From Papaver somniferum (lineage: Eukaryota > Streptophyta > Magnoliopsida > Ranunculales > Papaveraceae), in contig NC_039360.1 in the NCBI RefSeq assembly GCF_003573695.1, positions 66,899,911 through 66,963,910 on the forward strand: 64,000 nucleotides of DNA, written 5' to 3'. Numbering within the stretch: position 1 is the first letter of the stretch; the number at the start of each line of letters is the position of its first letter. The notes under the pieces are model-generated. The model did no database searches and had not been told where the DNA came from. It was given only the letters and a program-made list of their open reading frames with translations. The position numbers and the translations under genes were made by a program. Positions 44,093 through 55,289 of this stretch are shown here, piece by piece.

Positions 44093-47000
44093 TGTAGATG
44101 GGGAAAAACGATTTGCTGGTTTTTAAGGAATTGAGGAGACGACCGTACGGAGGAGACTCCTCGAACCGAGCGAAACGTTAAACCTCACATAGATACACCG
44201 CTGCAAAGGGGGTGCTTTAGATTCGAGAGATCAATCTGTAGTACTCCGGCCTAAATCAAGACAATGACCGTTCCAGAGTAAATTCGGTCACAAGAGAGGA
44301 TGGGTTGATCTGTAGGAGGGAAGCTGGGAAATGTGTGGAATCAATGGTAATCAAAGATTGTGGGTGTGTGAATTCTGAATATGATAAGCTCTGAATAATT
44401 GAAATTGCTCAATCGAGAGTAGTTTCTCAATTGATGAGTTGATGATCTCGTGTTGTCAGTTTGACGTGAGATTGATGATACTGATGATGATTCAATCATG
44501 ATTCAGAGACTTATTTATATTGCTGGAATTGTAGACACCATGATTCCATGAAGTGTGACAGTTGATGGAATCAAGGAGTGGGGAAGTGGAGATCGTGTTT
44601 GAAACCAGTTGCTCAACGTGTGGAGACTTGGTCGATTTTCCACCCACTACCTCGTGAATTCCTTCAAATGATTACACGACTTGCTCACATTTCATCGTGT
44701 GTTTGAACACATGTGCCGTAGACCGCCAGACCAAACCCCTAAGTGATATCCCCACAAGTGACACGATTGACGTCTCGTGGTTTGTTAGTCAATTGATGAC
44801 TTCGTGGTTTGATGGGACGATGAGTCCATGTAGTGGTTGAGTTGAACATGATGTTCTGAAACTCGTGAATTGAACATGTCATGAGACAGATGTATAGTTC
44901 TTACGATGAAGTGAGCAAGTATTGCTCATTCGGTGGATCGTTGAATATTGATTGTTGAATCAATATTCCTTGGTTTGAACAAATATTTATCATTTGAGAA
45001 AGTGTTGCTCATGTGATGAATTGTTGAATATTTGATCGTCTGAGTATGTGTTGCTCGTCTGATGGATTATTGGCAGCGTACCAGAAATATTAATTAGAAT
45101 ACTGGTCGTTGAACCGAGCATAATTAATAAAATTAATGACCATGAGGTCGTCATAAAATTATTAAGGTTGGAATCTCGAATGATGATCCTTGGATTCAGA
45201 AACTCTAATTTGATCAATTGATGATGAATTCATGGTTCGTCAGAATTTCAACTATGGGGCGAAGGAGGGAGCGATTACATGGGACCGTGGATCAACCATG
45301 TAGTGTCCATATTCTCACGTGAGAAAATACGAAGAACTCCTGAAGAGTTGACGATTTGTTGGTGAAAGAATGATTAAATGCTAGTTTAATCATTTATTCG
45401 AAAATGCTCGTCTGAGCCTTAGGTGAGAAAACCTAATTAATTATGACGAGGCGAGGGACCGACCATGGAGTCATGAAACCGACCCTGGGTTGTCCCGTGA
45501 CCGCCTGATGATCACTTCATGAAAATCCAAAGTATTTGGGAGAGTTTTGGACCTAATACGAGCAATTGTGCAAATTAGGTCAAAACTGTGAAAATTGATG
45601 GGACCGGCTTCCGTGAGCCAAAGAGACAATCTTATTCGGTCAAGATACCGTGCTCGTGTCCCCAAGGCGTCCGCGTCTCAGTCCTGAGAATTTTGATATT
45701 TTCTGGCGTGCAATTGAGCATCCATTTGTGAAAATATGCCAAAATTAGGGTTTCAACGAAACTGAGGAAAAACACCATGAGATGATGAAAAATAATTATA
45801 AAATAAGGAATGAAGAGGCGTGGGACCGTCGTGGTCAAGGAATGGTCGGCCGTTCGTGACCACGGTCTCGTGGTGCCTTTTCCTTAATTCTATAATATTT
45901 TGATGATTTTATGAAAAATTCATGAATTTTGAGAAATTTGATGAATTTTGGGAGTTTCCATGAATTGAAGGAGTTTTCATGAGTTCAAGGAAGCAAAAGA
46001 TATTAAAATAATAAAATAAGGGCGTGTGGGACCGTGGAGGCATGTCCGGCCGGCTTGGGCCCGGTCCCACGAGTTTTTCATAATTTTTTAATATTTTTTA
46101 GGTATTTTTGATGATTTGAGGGAATTTTTCCTAATTTGAGAGAAATACCATGAAATCAAGGAATTTGATGAATTCAAGGAAAATTAATAATAAAATAATA
46201 AAACAAAGGGGCATGTGGGACCAGATAGGGCATGGCCGGGCGTCCAAGGCCCTGTCCCACAAGTTTTCATAATTTATATTATTTTATTTATTATTTGATG
46301 ATTTGTGCAAAAATACCATGAAATCAAGGAGTTTTTTCATGAAATTAGAGAAATAATAATAATAATAATAATAAAATAATAAGGAACCGTGGGCCTGTGG
46401 ACGGTTGGGACCAAGGCGTGGCCGGTTGGCCAATGGTCATAGGATCAGCTGAGGATTCGACTACGAATTCAGAATACTAAAGTGAGCATTACCATTCCAT
46501 GGGATCGTAGATTCGACCATAGAATCGGAGTAATTAAGATTTATCTATTACCATTTATGAGACCAGTTGTGGATTCGATCATGAAATCGGAGTAATGAGA
46601 TAATATAGTTATTGCTATTCTATGAGATCAAGCCGTGGATTCGATCATAAAATCAGAACAATTGTTATCGTCATTCCATGGGACCAGTTGTGGATTCGAC
46701 CATGGAATAGGAGCAATTAGGAATAATTAACTTTGTGGATCCATACTGCAGAGCAAGCTGTCTAGGAGCATTAATCATCCCGATATGAGCTTGTCGGTAA
46801 GTCATATCCTTTATATAGTCAGGGTAAACTTGTTGTTTGTTCCTGAAGACGTTATCGCTCTATACTAGCAGAGCAAGCTGTCTAGGAGCCGTCCATCTCG
46901 TGATGCTATATAGAAATAATCACTGAAAGTATTCAGTATTCATGAGATATGTCGTTGTCCAGTCGTGAGACTACATATCTACATGTACTCTGAGAGAAAG

Positions 47001-47123
47001 TACTCTCCGTTGAGAATTCGATGAGAGACCCGTGTCTCGATACTCACGTCTGATTGCTGAATTAGAGCTTTGTATAATTATGAGTTTACGAATTTAGCTC
47101 TTGTTGAAAATCCACCATCTACA
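44093..47123 (-). repeat. Element C LTR, left (3' LTR of the element)
   Basis: 3031 bp. On the + strand it runs TGTAGATGGGGAAAAAC to CCACCATCTACA, so the ends form an 8-bp inverted repeat. Compared with the right LTR it lacks about 466 bp (after 46440) and one repeat unit of about 180 bp. The minus-strand TATA box TATAAATAA is at 44511-44519. Confidence 0.92.
45780..46440. repeat. Tandem units with GTGGGACC...GGTCCCAC stems in the C LTR
   Basis: About four units of 110-190 bp each pair an A/T-rich segment ('tcatgaattc', 'aaaataataaaa') with a GC-rich core starting GTGGGACC, passing GGCCGG, and often ending GGTCCCAC, for example 46026-46071 and 46215-46260. Each core can fold on itself. The right LTR has an additional unit (56990-57800). 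Confidence 0.7.
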
Positions 47124-48570
47124 TTAGGTCCCCTACTTACTGAGGAAAGTGGTGTTCCTCAGTCAACATTAAATGGTGATTTTCCGGTCATAAATAATAA
47201 TACCAGTAATTGAACTTAGTCGTAAGTTGAGAGGTTACCGGATTTAAAGAGCATGAGAAAACCACGACTTGATGAATACTTCAATGTCATGATTGGAGCG
47301 TTGTTTGATGAGCATAAATTGGTGTTGAACCGCTGGTTTGGACGACGAGTCCGTGGTCGGTTAGGATTCGCGGGTCGGGCCCAATAAGGAAATCCTTAGA
47401 AAATTAGGTTTTGGAAATAAAATTGATATAAAAGGGATTAATCCTTTTTTTTTTCCTTCACACACGGCCAGCACCTTCATCACCTCTCCATCACCTTCAC
47501 GTCAGCAGCGAGTGGAGGAAAATTTCTTGCCGGAGCTTCGCTACCGTCCGACCGCCGCTGTCGGCTCACTTCCGGCCGATTCGCCCAGGTGCGTTTTTTT
47601 TTTTTTTTGCTGATGTTTATGATCCTCATGAGTTGTTCATGCTTTGATCATGATGAAGTTATATACATGTGTGTATATTAGTGTGAGTTTTATGAAAAAC
47701 CCTCGTTTTTGAAAACGTATGTTCGTTCGATCGTTAGTTTTGAAAACTAACTAATCCCTGATTTAGGAGAGATTTTTTTTTTATATGAACCTAGGTCCAG
47801 TGATAAAACTTAGTGTATGAGCTTTCATGTATACCAAGGTTTCATCATAAAAGAAGTGAATTTTCATGAAATCGGAAAATCCTTCGTTTTAAAGACAAAT
47901 AATGATGACACGAAGGAAAATATGTATGATGAACTTGTGTCCAGTGATAAAATTTTGCTTATGAGCTTTCATGTAAATACAAAACTTTATCATATGTATG
48001 AGATGTGAGCTTTCACAATATTTTTTGAAATAAACCTTCGTTTTAAAGACAAATAACGACGATACGAAGGAAAAATATTTTTTTTATATATATATGTAGC
48101 CGTGACATATATTGTGTAAAATATGATGTATATTTTATTTGCATGATTTGTTTTCATTAATAAAATCTTGAGAATTTATGTATGCAAGTTGCATTAATTG
48201 CTGTTTTTTCGAAAAATCAGAAACGTGGGTTTTGAGGAACCTTCGAAGATAGACAATATATTTTGATGAAATATTTTATTGTTGTAAACTTCATAGGTCA
48301 GTTGTGTGAATGTTCACATTATGAAAATTGTGTCCGTGATTTCATGAAAAATCAGTTTCGGAAATTAAATAAAGTTTCGTTCGTTTTTGCAGTTTTCGAA
48401 GAGACGAACGATTTTGAGGTGTTAACTCTAGCATTACTATCACTATTGTTAGTGGAAGTATAAAAGGTAAGAGTTAAGAGTTACCATTTTTGCTTGTATT
48501 TCCTTGATTTATATCTGGACGGCATACTGAAGTAGAATGTAGTGTGAACCTTTTCAGCTACTTAGCAAAG
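47124..48570 (+). promoter_or_regulatory. Promoter and 5' UTR region of the antisense gene in element C
   Basis: TATAAAA at 47427-47433 is followed about 35 bp later by a CA-rich leader (from about 47458) typical of plant 5' UTRs. A splice donor CAG/GTGCG at 47589 and an acceptor TTTTCAG ending at 48557, 13 bp before the ATG, would make a 5' UTR intron of about 970 bp. Inside it, 'ccttcgttttaaagacaaat' occurs twice (47880 and 48033), each closing with 'acgaagga' to form a small hairpin. On the minus strand this is the C 3' untranslated region. Confidence 0.5.
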
Positions 48571-51500
48571 ATGTCCAATTCCCAAGCTGACGACGCCTCG
48601 AGGGAAGAGATGTGCGTTGATGATGGTATCTCCAGAGATGAGACATGCATGGATGAAACTTCCGTTGGGGGAGACGAAGACGAAATCCCTGGGATTAAGA
48701 ATGTCCCGAACATAGATGATGCATTCTTTGAAAAAGATATCCAGGAGCTGAGCAACATTTGAAATCCCCAGTGTATCGTCTTTTGATAAATCCCAGAACT
48801 GTTACTCAGAAGAAATTGGTGACTCCTAAGACAGTGATTCGATTTTGTCTTGAACGAGGGGTCTTCGCCTCATCAATCATAGAGTTTAAGCTTTCTCGAC
48901 GACCTTTGGAGAAATTTGGCTGGGCGAGGCATATGTTGGGTTTTCCTCATGTGAGGACTATGCTCGACCAGGCGCAGGTGACGAGAGCTATTCAAGCTTC
49001 TGGAGAGTTGTTCATTTATCATGACGCAAGTGGTATTGTGGCTTGTTTGCTCGCTGGTGCATTCCCACTCACACTTTCATATGTAGATGGGGAGAGTTTA
49101 CCATTACCTTGGAAGACGTGGCGGCTCTGATGCATCTCCCGATCACGGGCAATCTTCCTGGGGATCTTTCAGATGAGGAGACCGCCGTTTCTCATGTCTT
49201 GACAGCTGCAATGGAGAAAGCGAATAAGGCTGGTAGTAAAGGATGCTATGCTTCCTGGTTGACACACTGGTGGCCCAAAGACGAGGTTTCTGATAAACCC
49301 ATCGACGGTATGTTACCCATTGCTGCTTTCTTATGTTTATGGTTGTCCAGAGACGTTTTTGAAGACAGTGGAAACTTGTTGAAGCCTTTTGTGATTCCCT
49401 TTGCTATTAAGATGGCTCAAGGTGAGCAACTTCCGATAGGTAGTTTATTCTTAGGCTCCTTGTATTACAACCTGGACTCCTTGATTATAGACTCCAGTGT
49501 GTCGAACGGCTCTATGAAGATTGAGTGTTATGCCAACACGATGTTTCTTCAAGCTTTGATGTGGGAGCATTTTAAGAATTATGCACCTACTCCACGTAAT
49601 GTTCTGCAAGGACCGAATACTGATGCGCGCCATACTTTCCCTGAGAAAGATAATGCTAGGATCATGCGTTGGTCCACCAAGCAGCCTCGTTCTAAAATAC
49701 GTTTTATTGATGTGTTAGATGAAGAATCTGAGTTCAATTTTCGCCCGTGGGTGTCAGTCCCTGATTATGTTTCTCAGCCGATGACTTTCAATACTGGAGA
49801 AGGCACGAGTTTGACGTCTGGTGCGCATCTGAGTGATGGCGAAAGATCTTTCATGTTGAGTTGCACTCCTGGTCATTTGCTATCAGTCACGTTTGGAGAG
49901 CTTTCAGTGGAGGAGTATATATTGATAGAGCAGCTCGACAAATGGGTATGGATCAGTGTGTTCCAACCATACGGAGAAGGAAGCCATCAGTTGAGCAACT
50001 CAGGACTCATTTGGATCATACTCACGTGGAAGGGAGTAGCTACTGGTTTCCTGGTTCTGATAGATTCGCCTATGTAACCCCAGGTTATGTAGAATTCTGG
50101 GACCAGCAACTTGGGCGTTTGCGTGGCTTTGTAAGATTTCCCAGACCTCCATTCAAGGATCTTCCTTCGGCTGAGATGATTTCCAGTCGACCAAGATTGA
50201 AGTATCTTTCTGGTGATAAACGAAAGTCGTCTCCAGGATGCTCTCAGGTATGTTTTTCATATAATCTTCACGAAATTATAAGAACTGTATTCTGATTATA
50301 TTACTGGATTTCACCACAGGACGGTCGTAATATACGACCTCGAATCGGTGTAGATTTCTCAGAGACTGAGGCGGTTATTCATGGCGGAGAAGGCAGGCAT
50401 AAAGGTTATAAGCTGTTACCTAATACCGTAAAGTCCCCAGTTGGTGCTTTGGTGAGTTCCCAATATTTCTCACGTGACTTTCATTGCTATTAGCATTAGA
50501 ATCATGAAGCCAACGTTGTTAATTTTGTTGCAGAATTTTACTCCATCAAGTCTTGAAGGTCTTCAATTTTCTGCTACTGAACAAGCAATCGCTGATTTGA
50601 GTGACGAAGAAACTGTAAGTTTCTTCACATGTTCAAATGGGTGCTTCATAGATGAAAATATTGATTGTAAAGGACGTGTACAGGAGGATGTCGTCATGGA
50701 GATGGAGAATTCTGGAACTCAATCATCCTCTGGGAATAGGAATGGAGGTAATTCCCAAGATTCGGAGCCGGATGGAAGTGATGTTCCTCTTGTCGTTGAT
50801 GTGGACAATTCCAACCCCTTGGACACTTTGGAGACTCCTCAAGTAAGTATATATCCTGTATATTCTTCATAGAAGTATAAAAGTGCTGACTTGTGAATGA
50901 ATGAATGAGAACCCATGTGAATATATGAAAACTTAGTCGAATTTCGTCGTCAGAAAATTCAGAACCCAGCTTTTTATAGAAACGCTGTAGAATCTTCGTC
51001 CGGAGTCGGATTTTGATGATCTGCATGTGCAAATTCAAGCCCGGAAAATTTCCAAGCTTTACAAGAAGCTTTTTAAGTTTTGAGCACGTTCAGAGCCTGA
51101 AAAAGGCGAAATAGTAAACTTCCAGGAGACTTCCAGAACTTTTTCAGATTGCGCATCACTTGATATTTTGGCCACATCTACTCGCTCGTTCATCGGATTT
51201 CATGAAATTTTGACATGTCATAGAGGACATCCATACGAAGAGAATGGAATATGACCCATCCTCGGATTCCTTGTAGATTCTCCCAGTTCGTCTCTCTAGT
51301 ACAGGGCAGAGTTCAGTTTCTTCAGACGGACTCATCGTAAAATGTGTTTTCATGACTTTCATGTTATTTGCTCGTGCCTTGAATGTAGTATGATGAACCT
51401 TGATGATGTTGCCTTGCTGGTATACTGTGTTTCATAATCTCCTTTGGATTCGTGACTCTAACCTCATGTAATCTTCGTATTAGGTGCTAAATACCGAAGT

Positions 51501-52231
51501 TGAGGATACTGGAGCCAACGATGATAACCTAACCATTCCGGAGTTATTGATGAAGAGACAACTACACCTGTATTCCAAGGCCATGATAAGGTCGCTACTG
51601 CTGTTATGGAAACCCATATGGTTGTTGCCTCAGTGATAGAAGAAACCGAGACAGCAGCGGAGAATACCGAAGGAATTGTTGCTTTAGTCGTGGGAGCCAC
51701 TCCAGTGACCGAGAACCGTATAATAGTGTATGAATATCCAACTGCAGGGTCTCTTTCTATCCTCCCTTTAACACTTCACTCCCGTATCATGAACTGGTCG
51801 GTGGATTCAGCGTTCCCATTGGATATGCACGCTTGTATGAGACGATATGGAAGAAGTTCGGCCATATGATCGTTGACAGGAACCCTGGGCGTGCTTATGC
51901 TTTAATCATGCAAGTAGGCGTTATCTTGCGTGTCGTGAGTGATATGCATACGAGACCCAGGAATACCGTGACTCCATATACTCTTTGATTGGGAGTTTAA
52001 CTTGGAGAATTCAGAAAGACTTGGCCTCAACGTGAAATGGCTTCGTAAGCAAATAAACGTTATCAAGGATTCATGTGAGAAGAACATACCCTTTCCAACG
52101 ATGCTGTGAAGGAGAAGGAGGACAAGATTGCCAAGCTGACCGAGGAGTTGAACAAGGAGAGGGCGGCTTTGCAAATCTTGAAGGATGCTGATGAGCGAAA
52201 GCCTTTTCTTGCTGATCTCTTGAACTTCTGA
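48571..52231 (+). pseudogene. Plant mobile domain gene carried antisense in element C, with introns
   Basis: The ATG at 48571 begins an acidic N-terminus. After a frameshift near 48760, the plant mobile domain follows (WARHMLGFPHV, ARWCIPTHTF, GEFTITLEDVAALMHLPI at about 49080-49140, MWEHF, RQMGMDQCVP near 49930, WDQQLGRLRGF), with frameshifts near 49045 and 49915. Four introns fit GT-AG: 50248-50319, 50452-50533, 50615-50683 and 50843-51483. The exons between them are 132, 81 and 159 bp, all multiples of three, all joined in phase 0. The last exon ends in a helical, charged stretch (KEKEDKIAKLTEELNKERA) and TGA at 52229; it too has frameshifts. Plant mobile domains occur in host MAIN/MAIL-type proteins and in transposable elements. 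The biochemical role is unknown. The frameshifts make this copy a pseudogene. Confidence 0.8.
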
Positions 52232-52499
52232 ACTTCTGAGAGATGTGAGGTTTATACTTGGGTTTTTGATATTTAGATGGTTTTGGATTGACTGATGGTT
52301 GAGGATTTTCTTGTAGATTTGATAGAGATTTTCTTTTACGAAATATGAACTGAATTTTGATAAATTGCTGAATTCAAATACTGATTGCAAGTATTGCAAA
52401 TGTTTTGGAGGAATTGAAATACAAATGAAAGAAAATCCTAAATGTTAAATCCCAACCATGAGTGCTTCAAACGCCCAATACCTTAAATGTCCAATAATT
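52232..52499. other. Short spacer between the converging genes of element C
   Basis: AT-rich, no coding signal. The antisense gene and the gag-protease frame end towards each other here. Confidence 0.5.
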
Positions 52500-54239
52500 T
52501 CAGATAAACGCCTTGAGCCAATTTTCGTGAATTACTGGTAGGGTTCTGCCATCTGTGTTGGTCAATTTGTAGTATCCTCCGACCACGGATTCAGCGACCA
52601 TGAATGGTCCTTCCCAATTGGAGTTCCTTGTAGAATGAAGACCCCGCTGAACTGCTTTGAGAACCAGGTCTCCTTCATGAAACTTGTTAGGCTTAGTCGA
52701 TCGTGCCTTGAATATCTTCCGCTGATTCGGAATTTCCTGTTTGATGGAATTCCTCGATTGTGGACCGTATGGACGTTCGCGCGGAAGAGAGTATCCAGCA
52801 TAGAGTTGATCATGCTTAGCCAAGTCTTCAGCAATAAATCTCTCGATGGAGTGACCGATTTGAAGAAGTTCTGAACCCAACCATTGAGTGTAATATTGCT
52901 GAGGTGAAGTTACCCACTCGTAGCTTTTGATGACTACTAAATCATTCATGGGGATAAGTCCTTGGACCATAGTAGCGTATTTGAACATTGGTAATATTGG
53001 AGCAAGAGGAGGAATAAGACTTTCCTGAGCTCGAAACCTTCTGACAAAGGTGTGCGGATTATCTCCAAGTTCCTGTGTAAGTCCCATCAGAGTTTTTACT
53101 TCTTCCAGATGCTCAAACGGTGGTGTGTCATCTACTTCGTCTTCCGACTCAGAATCCTTGTTGATGACAGGATGTGTTGAAGGCATCGTTGTCCTTTCAG
53201 CATGAATCCAAGTTCTCCCAAGGAACATGTCGTATCCAGGGTCTTCCCGGATTATGAAAAACTTGGCCTCAGTGCAGATCGATCTTTCCGTAACTTTGAG
53301 AGTGATGAAGCCGTATGCGTTTCTAGAGATTCCTTCGTGATCCCTGATTTCTATGGGAGCGTGGGTGGCTTCCCGTCGAGTAATACCAGCATCTCTGAGA
53401 GTTTTCAAAGGGATGATGTTGATGGCGGTACCAACATCGATGAACGCCCTCTTGAACTCATTTCCTTTAATGTGCACTGTGGTGAGCAGTCCCCAATCAT
53501 ACATTTCTGTGTCAGTGGCTGAAGGTCCGGTGATAGTCTCTTGGATCAGCGGACGTCTTCCGGACACGATGTGGTTCAGTGCAGCAAACATGTCTTTCCT
53601 TTGAGCTTTCGAAAGATACAACAACTCGCAGACATGTTCGATCAGAGATTGGACCGTTTCCTTGACAGGAGGTTCGGAGATGGTAAAAGTTCTGACTGGG
53701 AGGGGGTTTTTGTTCACCCCCTCATTCCCCAGGTTGAGCTCTCCTGTTTTGACCTTTTCTTTGAATATGTGTTTCAAAATTTTGCAATCACTCGTGGGAT
53801 GGCTGACGTATCTATGGACGCGACAATACCGAGGATTTTCCATGGCCTCTTCAGTTGGTTCCTTCTTGACATAAGGCAGTTTGATTGCGCCGTCTTGAAT
53901 CCAGGCATCGAGTAGTTCATTAACTTCTTCCATTGAACAGGGAAAATCAGGTGCTTCTGGATCTTCCATATGCTGAGGAGGGATTTTCGAATTCTCCTTC
54001 TTGTGTGTCTTTGAAGGGGTGGAGGAAGTCTGCTTGTGTTGTGATTCTGCTTTTCGCTTACTCCCTTCCTCGACATCATTTGTTGAAGGTTGCAGGTTAT
54101 ACTTCTTGTTGATCAGACTTTTGCTTCCTCGAGTGTCTTTTGAATCTTCAGTCTTTGTTGACTTTGCTCTTTCCAAAAGAGCGGGTGCAGTGTTTGCCGA
54201 CCTCTTCGCAGCTTCGTGAAGCTCTGAGAAAGTCTGGAA
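52500..54239 (-). pseudogene. pol: Element C protease joined to integrase tail; no RT
   Basis: This continues the gag frame after a single TGA at 54240-54242. From the first Met at 54176, residues 118-131 form a CX2HX4HX4C finger (CRVHRYVSHPTSDC). An aspartic protease follows, with FIDVGTAINII at about 245-254 (active-site Asp 247; DVGT instead of the usual DTG/S). After residue 330 comes about 150 residues I cannot assign (LGDNPHTFVRRFRAQ, YEWVTSPQQYYTQWLG). The C-terminus (HEGDLVLKAV, NWEGPFMVAE, YYKLTNTDGRTLP) is the integrase C-terminal tail. RT, RNase H and the integrase catalytic core are absent although the frame stays open, so the deletion was in frame. Confidence 0.82.
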
Positions 54240-55232
54240 TCAAAGGTTTTCTAGCAAGGCCCTGTAGACCGGGAGCATGCCATTGATGCACAAGTCCACC
54301 AGTTGTTGCTCCGTGACGTTTGGGTCATGACAATCCAGGGCTTGGACTCTGAACCTTTTCACATAATCATTGGGATTTTTACTGACCCTCTGAAACATTC
54401 TTCCAAGGTCGGAGAGGGTAACTTGTTCTGACACGAAGAAGTATTTCCTGTAAAATGCGTTAACCATTTCTCCCCAATTGTTGATGGTCCCTGGTGTGAT
54501 GCTTTTATACCATGTGTATGCCCTGCCTTTCAGAGATTTTGAGAATTCCTTGAGACGGACGACATGATTATGTTCATGTTCTCCCAAGGCTTCGAGAAAA
54601 CAAGAGACATGTTCTCGAGCATTGCCAGTTCCATCATACAAGGTGAAAGTTGGAGAAACGTAACCTTTGGGGAGTGGAATCCTCTGCGTAGCGGCAGGAT
54701 AAGGAGGTTGATGACGATGGTCATGCGATGTCTTGCCTTTTCCATGGTTCTCTAAGAGGTGCTCCAGATCCTCGCGAGTGATGAAATACGGTGATCCATT
54801 CGCTGATGAGTTGTCTGCAGCAGTTTTTTGGACTTCGTCGTCTTCTACTGTATGGATTGGAATTACTCCAGGACCGTCGTCCGAGGATTTCTCCTTCTCC
54901 TTTCCCTTCTCTTGAGTCTTCTCTGACATCTTGTCAGTAAGAGTTTTGAGATAATAACACAGCTTCTTCTGTGTAGCAGCCATGTCAGTTTGGTTCTTTG
55001 CAAGAGTCTCCTGCGCTTTGATAAGATCAGCAATGGTAGGCGGTGGATCTCCTCTGACTTCTTCAGGGTTTCGTCCGGACAGTGGATGACCTTCGGCGTG
55101 AGGAGGAGTAGTGTCAACACCATCGGTGCTGGAGGTCGGAATTGTCTCCGGGATATTCCGATTGTTGTTGTTGCTAGTGCTAGATCGGTTTGTGTTAGGA
55201 TTTGTAACTGAACCTGACCTGAGATCAACCAT
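54240..55232 (-). CDS. gag: Element C Gag, 330 residues
   Basis: The Gag polyprotein of the gypsy element would build the virus-like particle in the cytoplasm. MVDLRSGSVTNPNTN starts 34 bp after the primer-binding site. The N-terminal part is Ser/Asn-rich with a charged helix (KCASE-type: KTLTDKMSEKTQEKGKEKEK). Residues about 195-330 are the retrotransposon Gag capsid domain: LYDGTGNAREHVSCF, LKGRAYTWYKSI, WGEMVNAFYRKYF, DYVKRFRVQALDC, LCINGMLPVYRALLE. The frame ends at a TGA and resumes directly as the protease frame, so gag and protease were probably one polyprotein and the TGA is either a mutation or a readthrough point. Confidence 0.85.
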   Translation of the reverse strand: MVDLRSGSVTNPNTNRSSTSNNNNRNIPETIPTSSTDGVDTTPPHAEGHPLSGRNPEEVRGDPPPTIADLIKAQETLAKNQTDMAATQKKLCYYLKTLTDKMSEKTQEKGKEKEKSSDDGPGVIPIHTVEDDEVQKTAADNSSANGSPYFITREDLEHLLENHGKGKTSHDHRHQPPYPAATQRIPLPKGYVSPTFTLYDGTGNAREHVSCFLEALGEHEHNHVVRLKEFSKSLKGRAYTWYKSITPGTINNWGEMVNAFYRKYFFVSEQVTLSDLGRMFQRVSKNPNDYVKRFRVQALDCHDPNVTEQQLVDLCINGMLPVYRALLENL

Positions 55233-55265
55233 CTTGTGAAATTGTGAGATTGCAACCGAGAGAAT

Positions 55266-55286
55266 GATCTCCCACTGTGGTCGCCA
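55266..55286 (-). other. Primer-binding site of element C
   Basis: On the minus strand TGGCGACCACAGTGGGA begins 3 bp inside the LTR end. TGGCGAC-type sites are usual in plant gypsy elements of the Tat group. The exact tRNA was not determined. Confidence 0.7.
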
Positions 55287-55289
55287 ATC

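Noticed and set aside
44810..44830. Hammerhead ribozyme core in the C LTR (GATGAGTCC)
   Set aside because: The full CTGATGA core and a paired GAAA strand at suitable spacing are not present.
48571..52231. The plant mobile domain gene as an independent host gene
   Set aside because: It lies wholly between the LTRs of C, opposite to gag, in the position where Tat elements carry an extra ORF; a host copy captured by C is possible as its origin.
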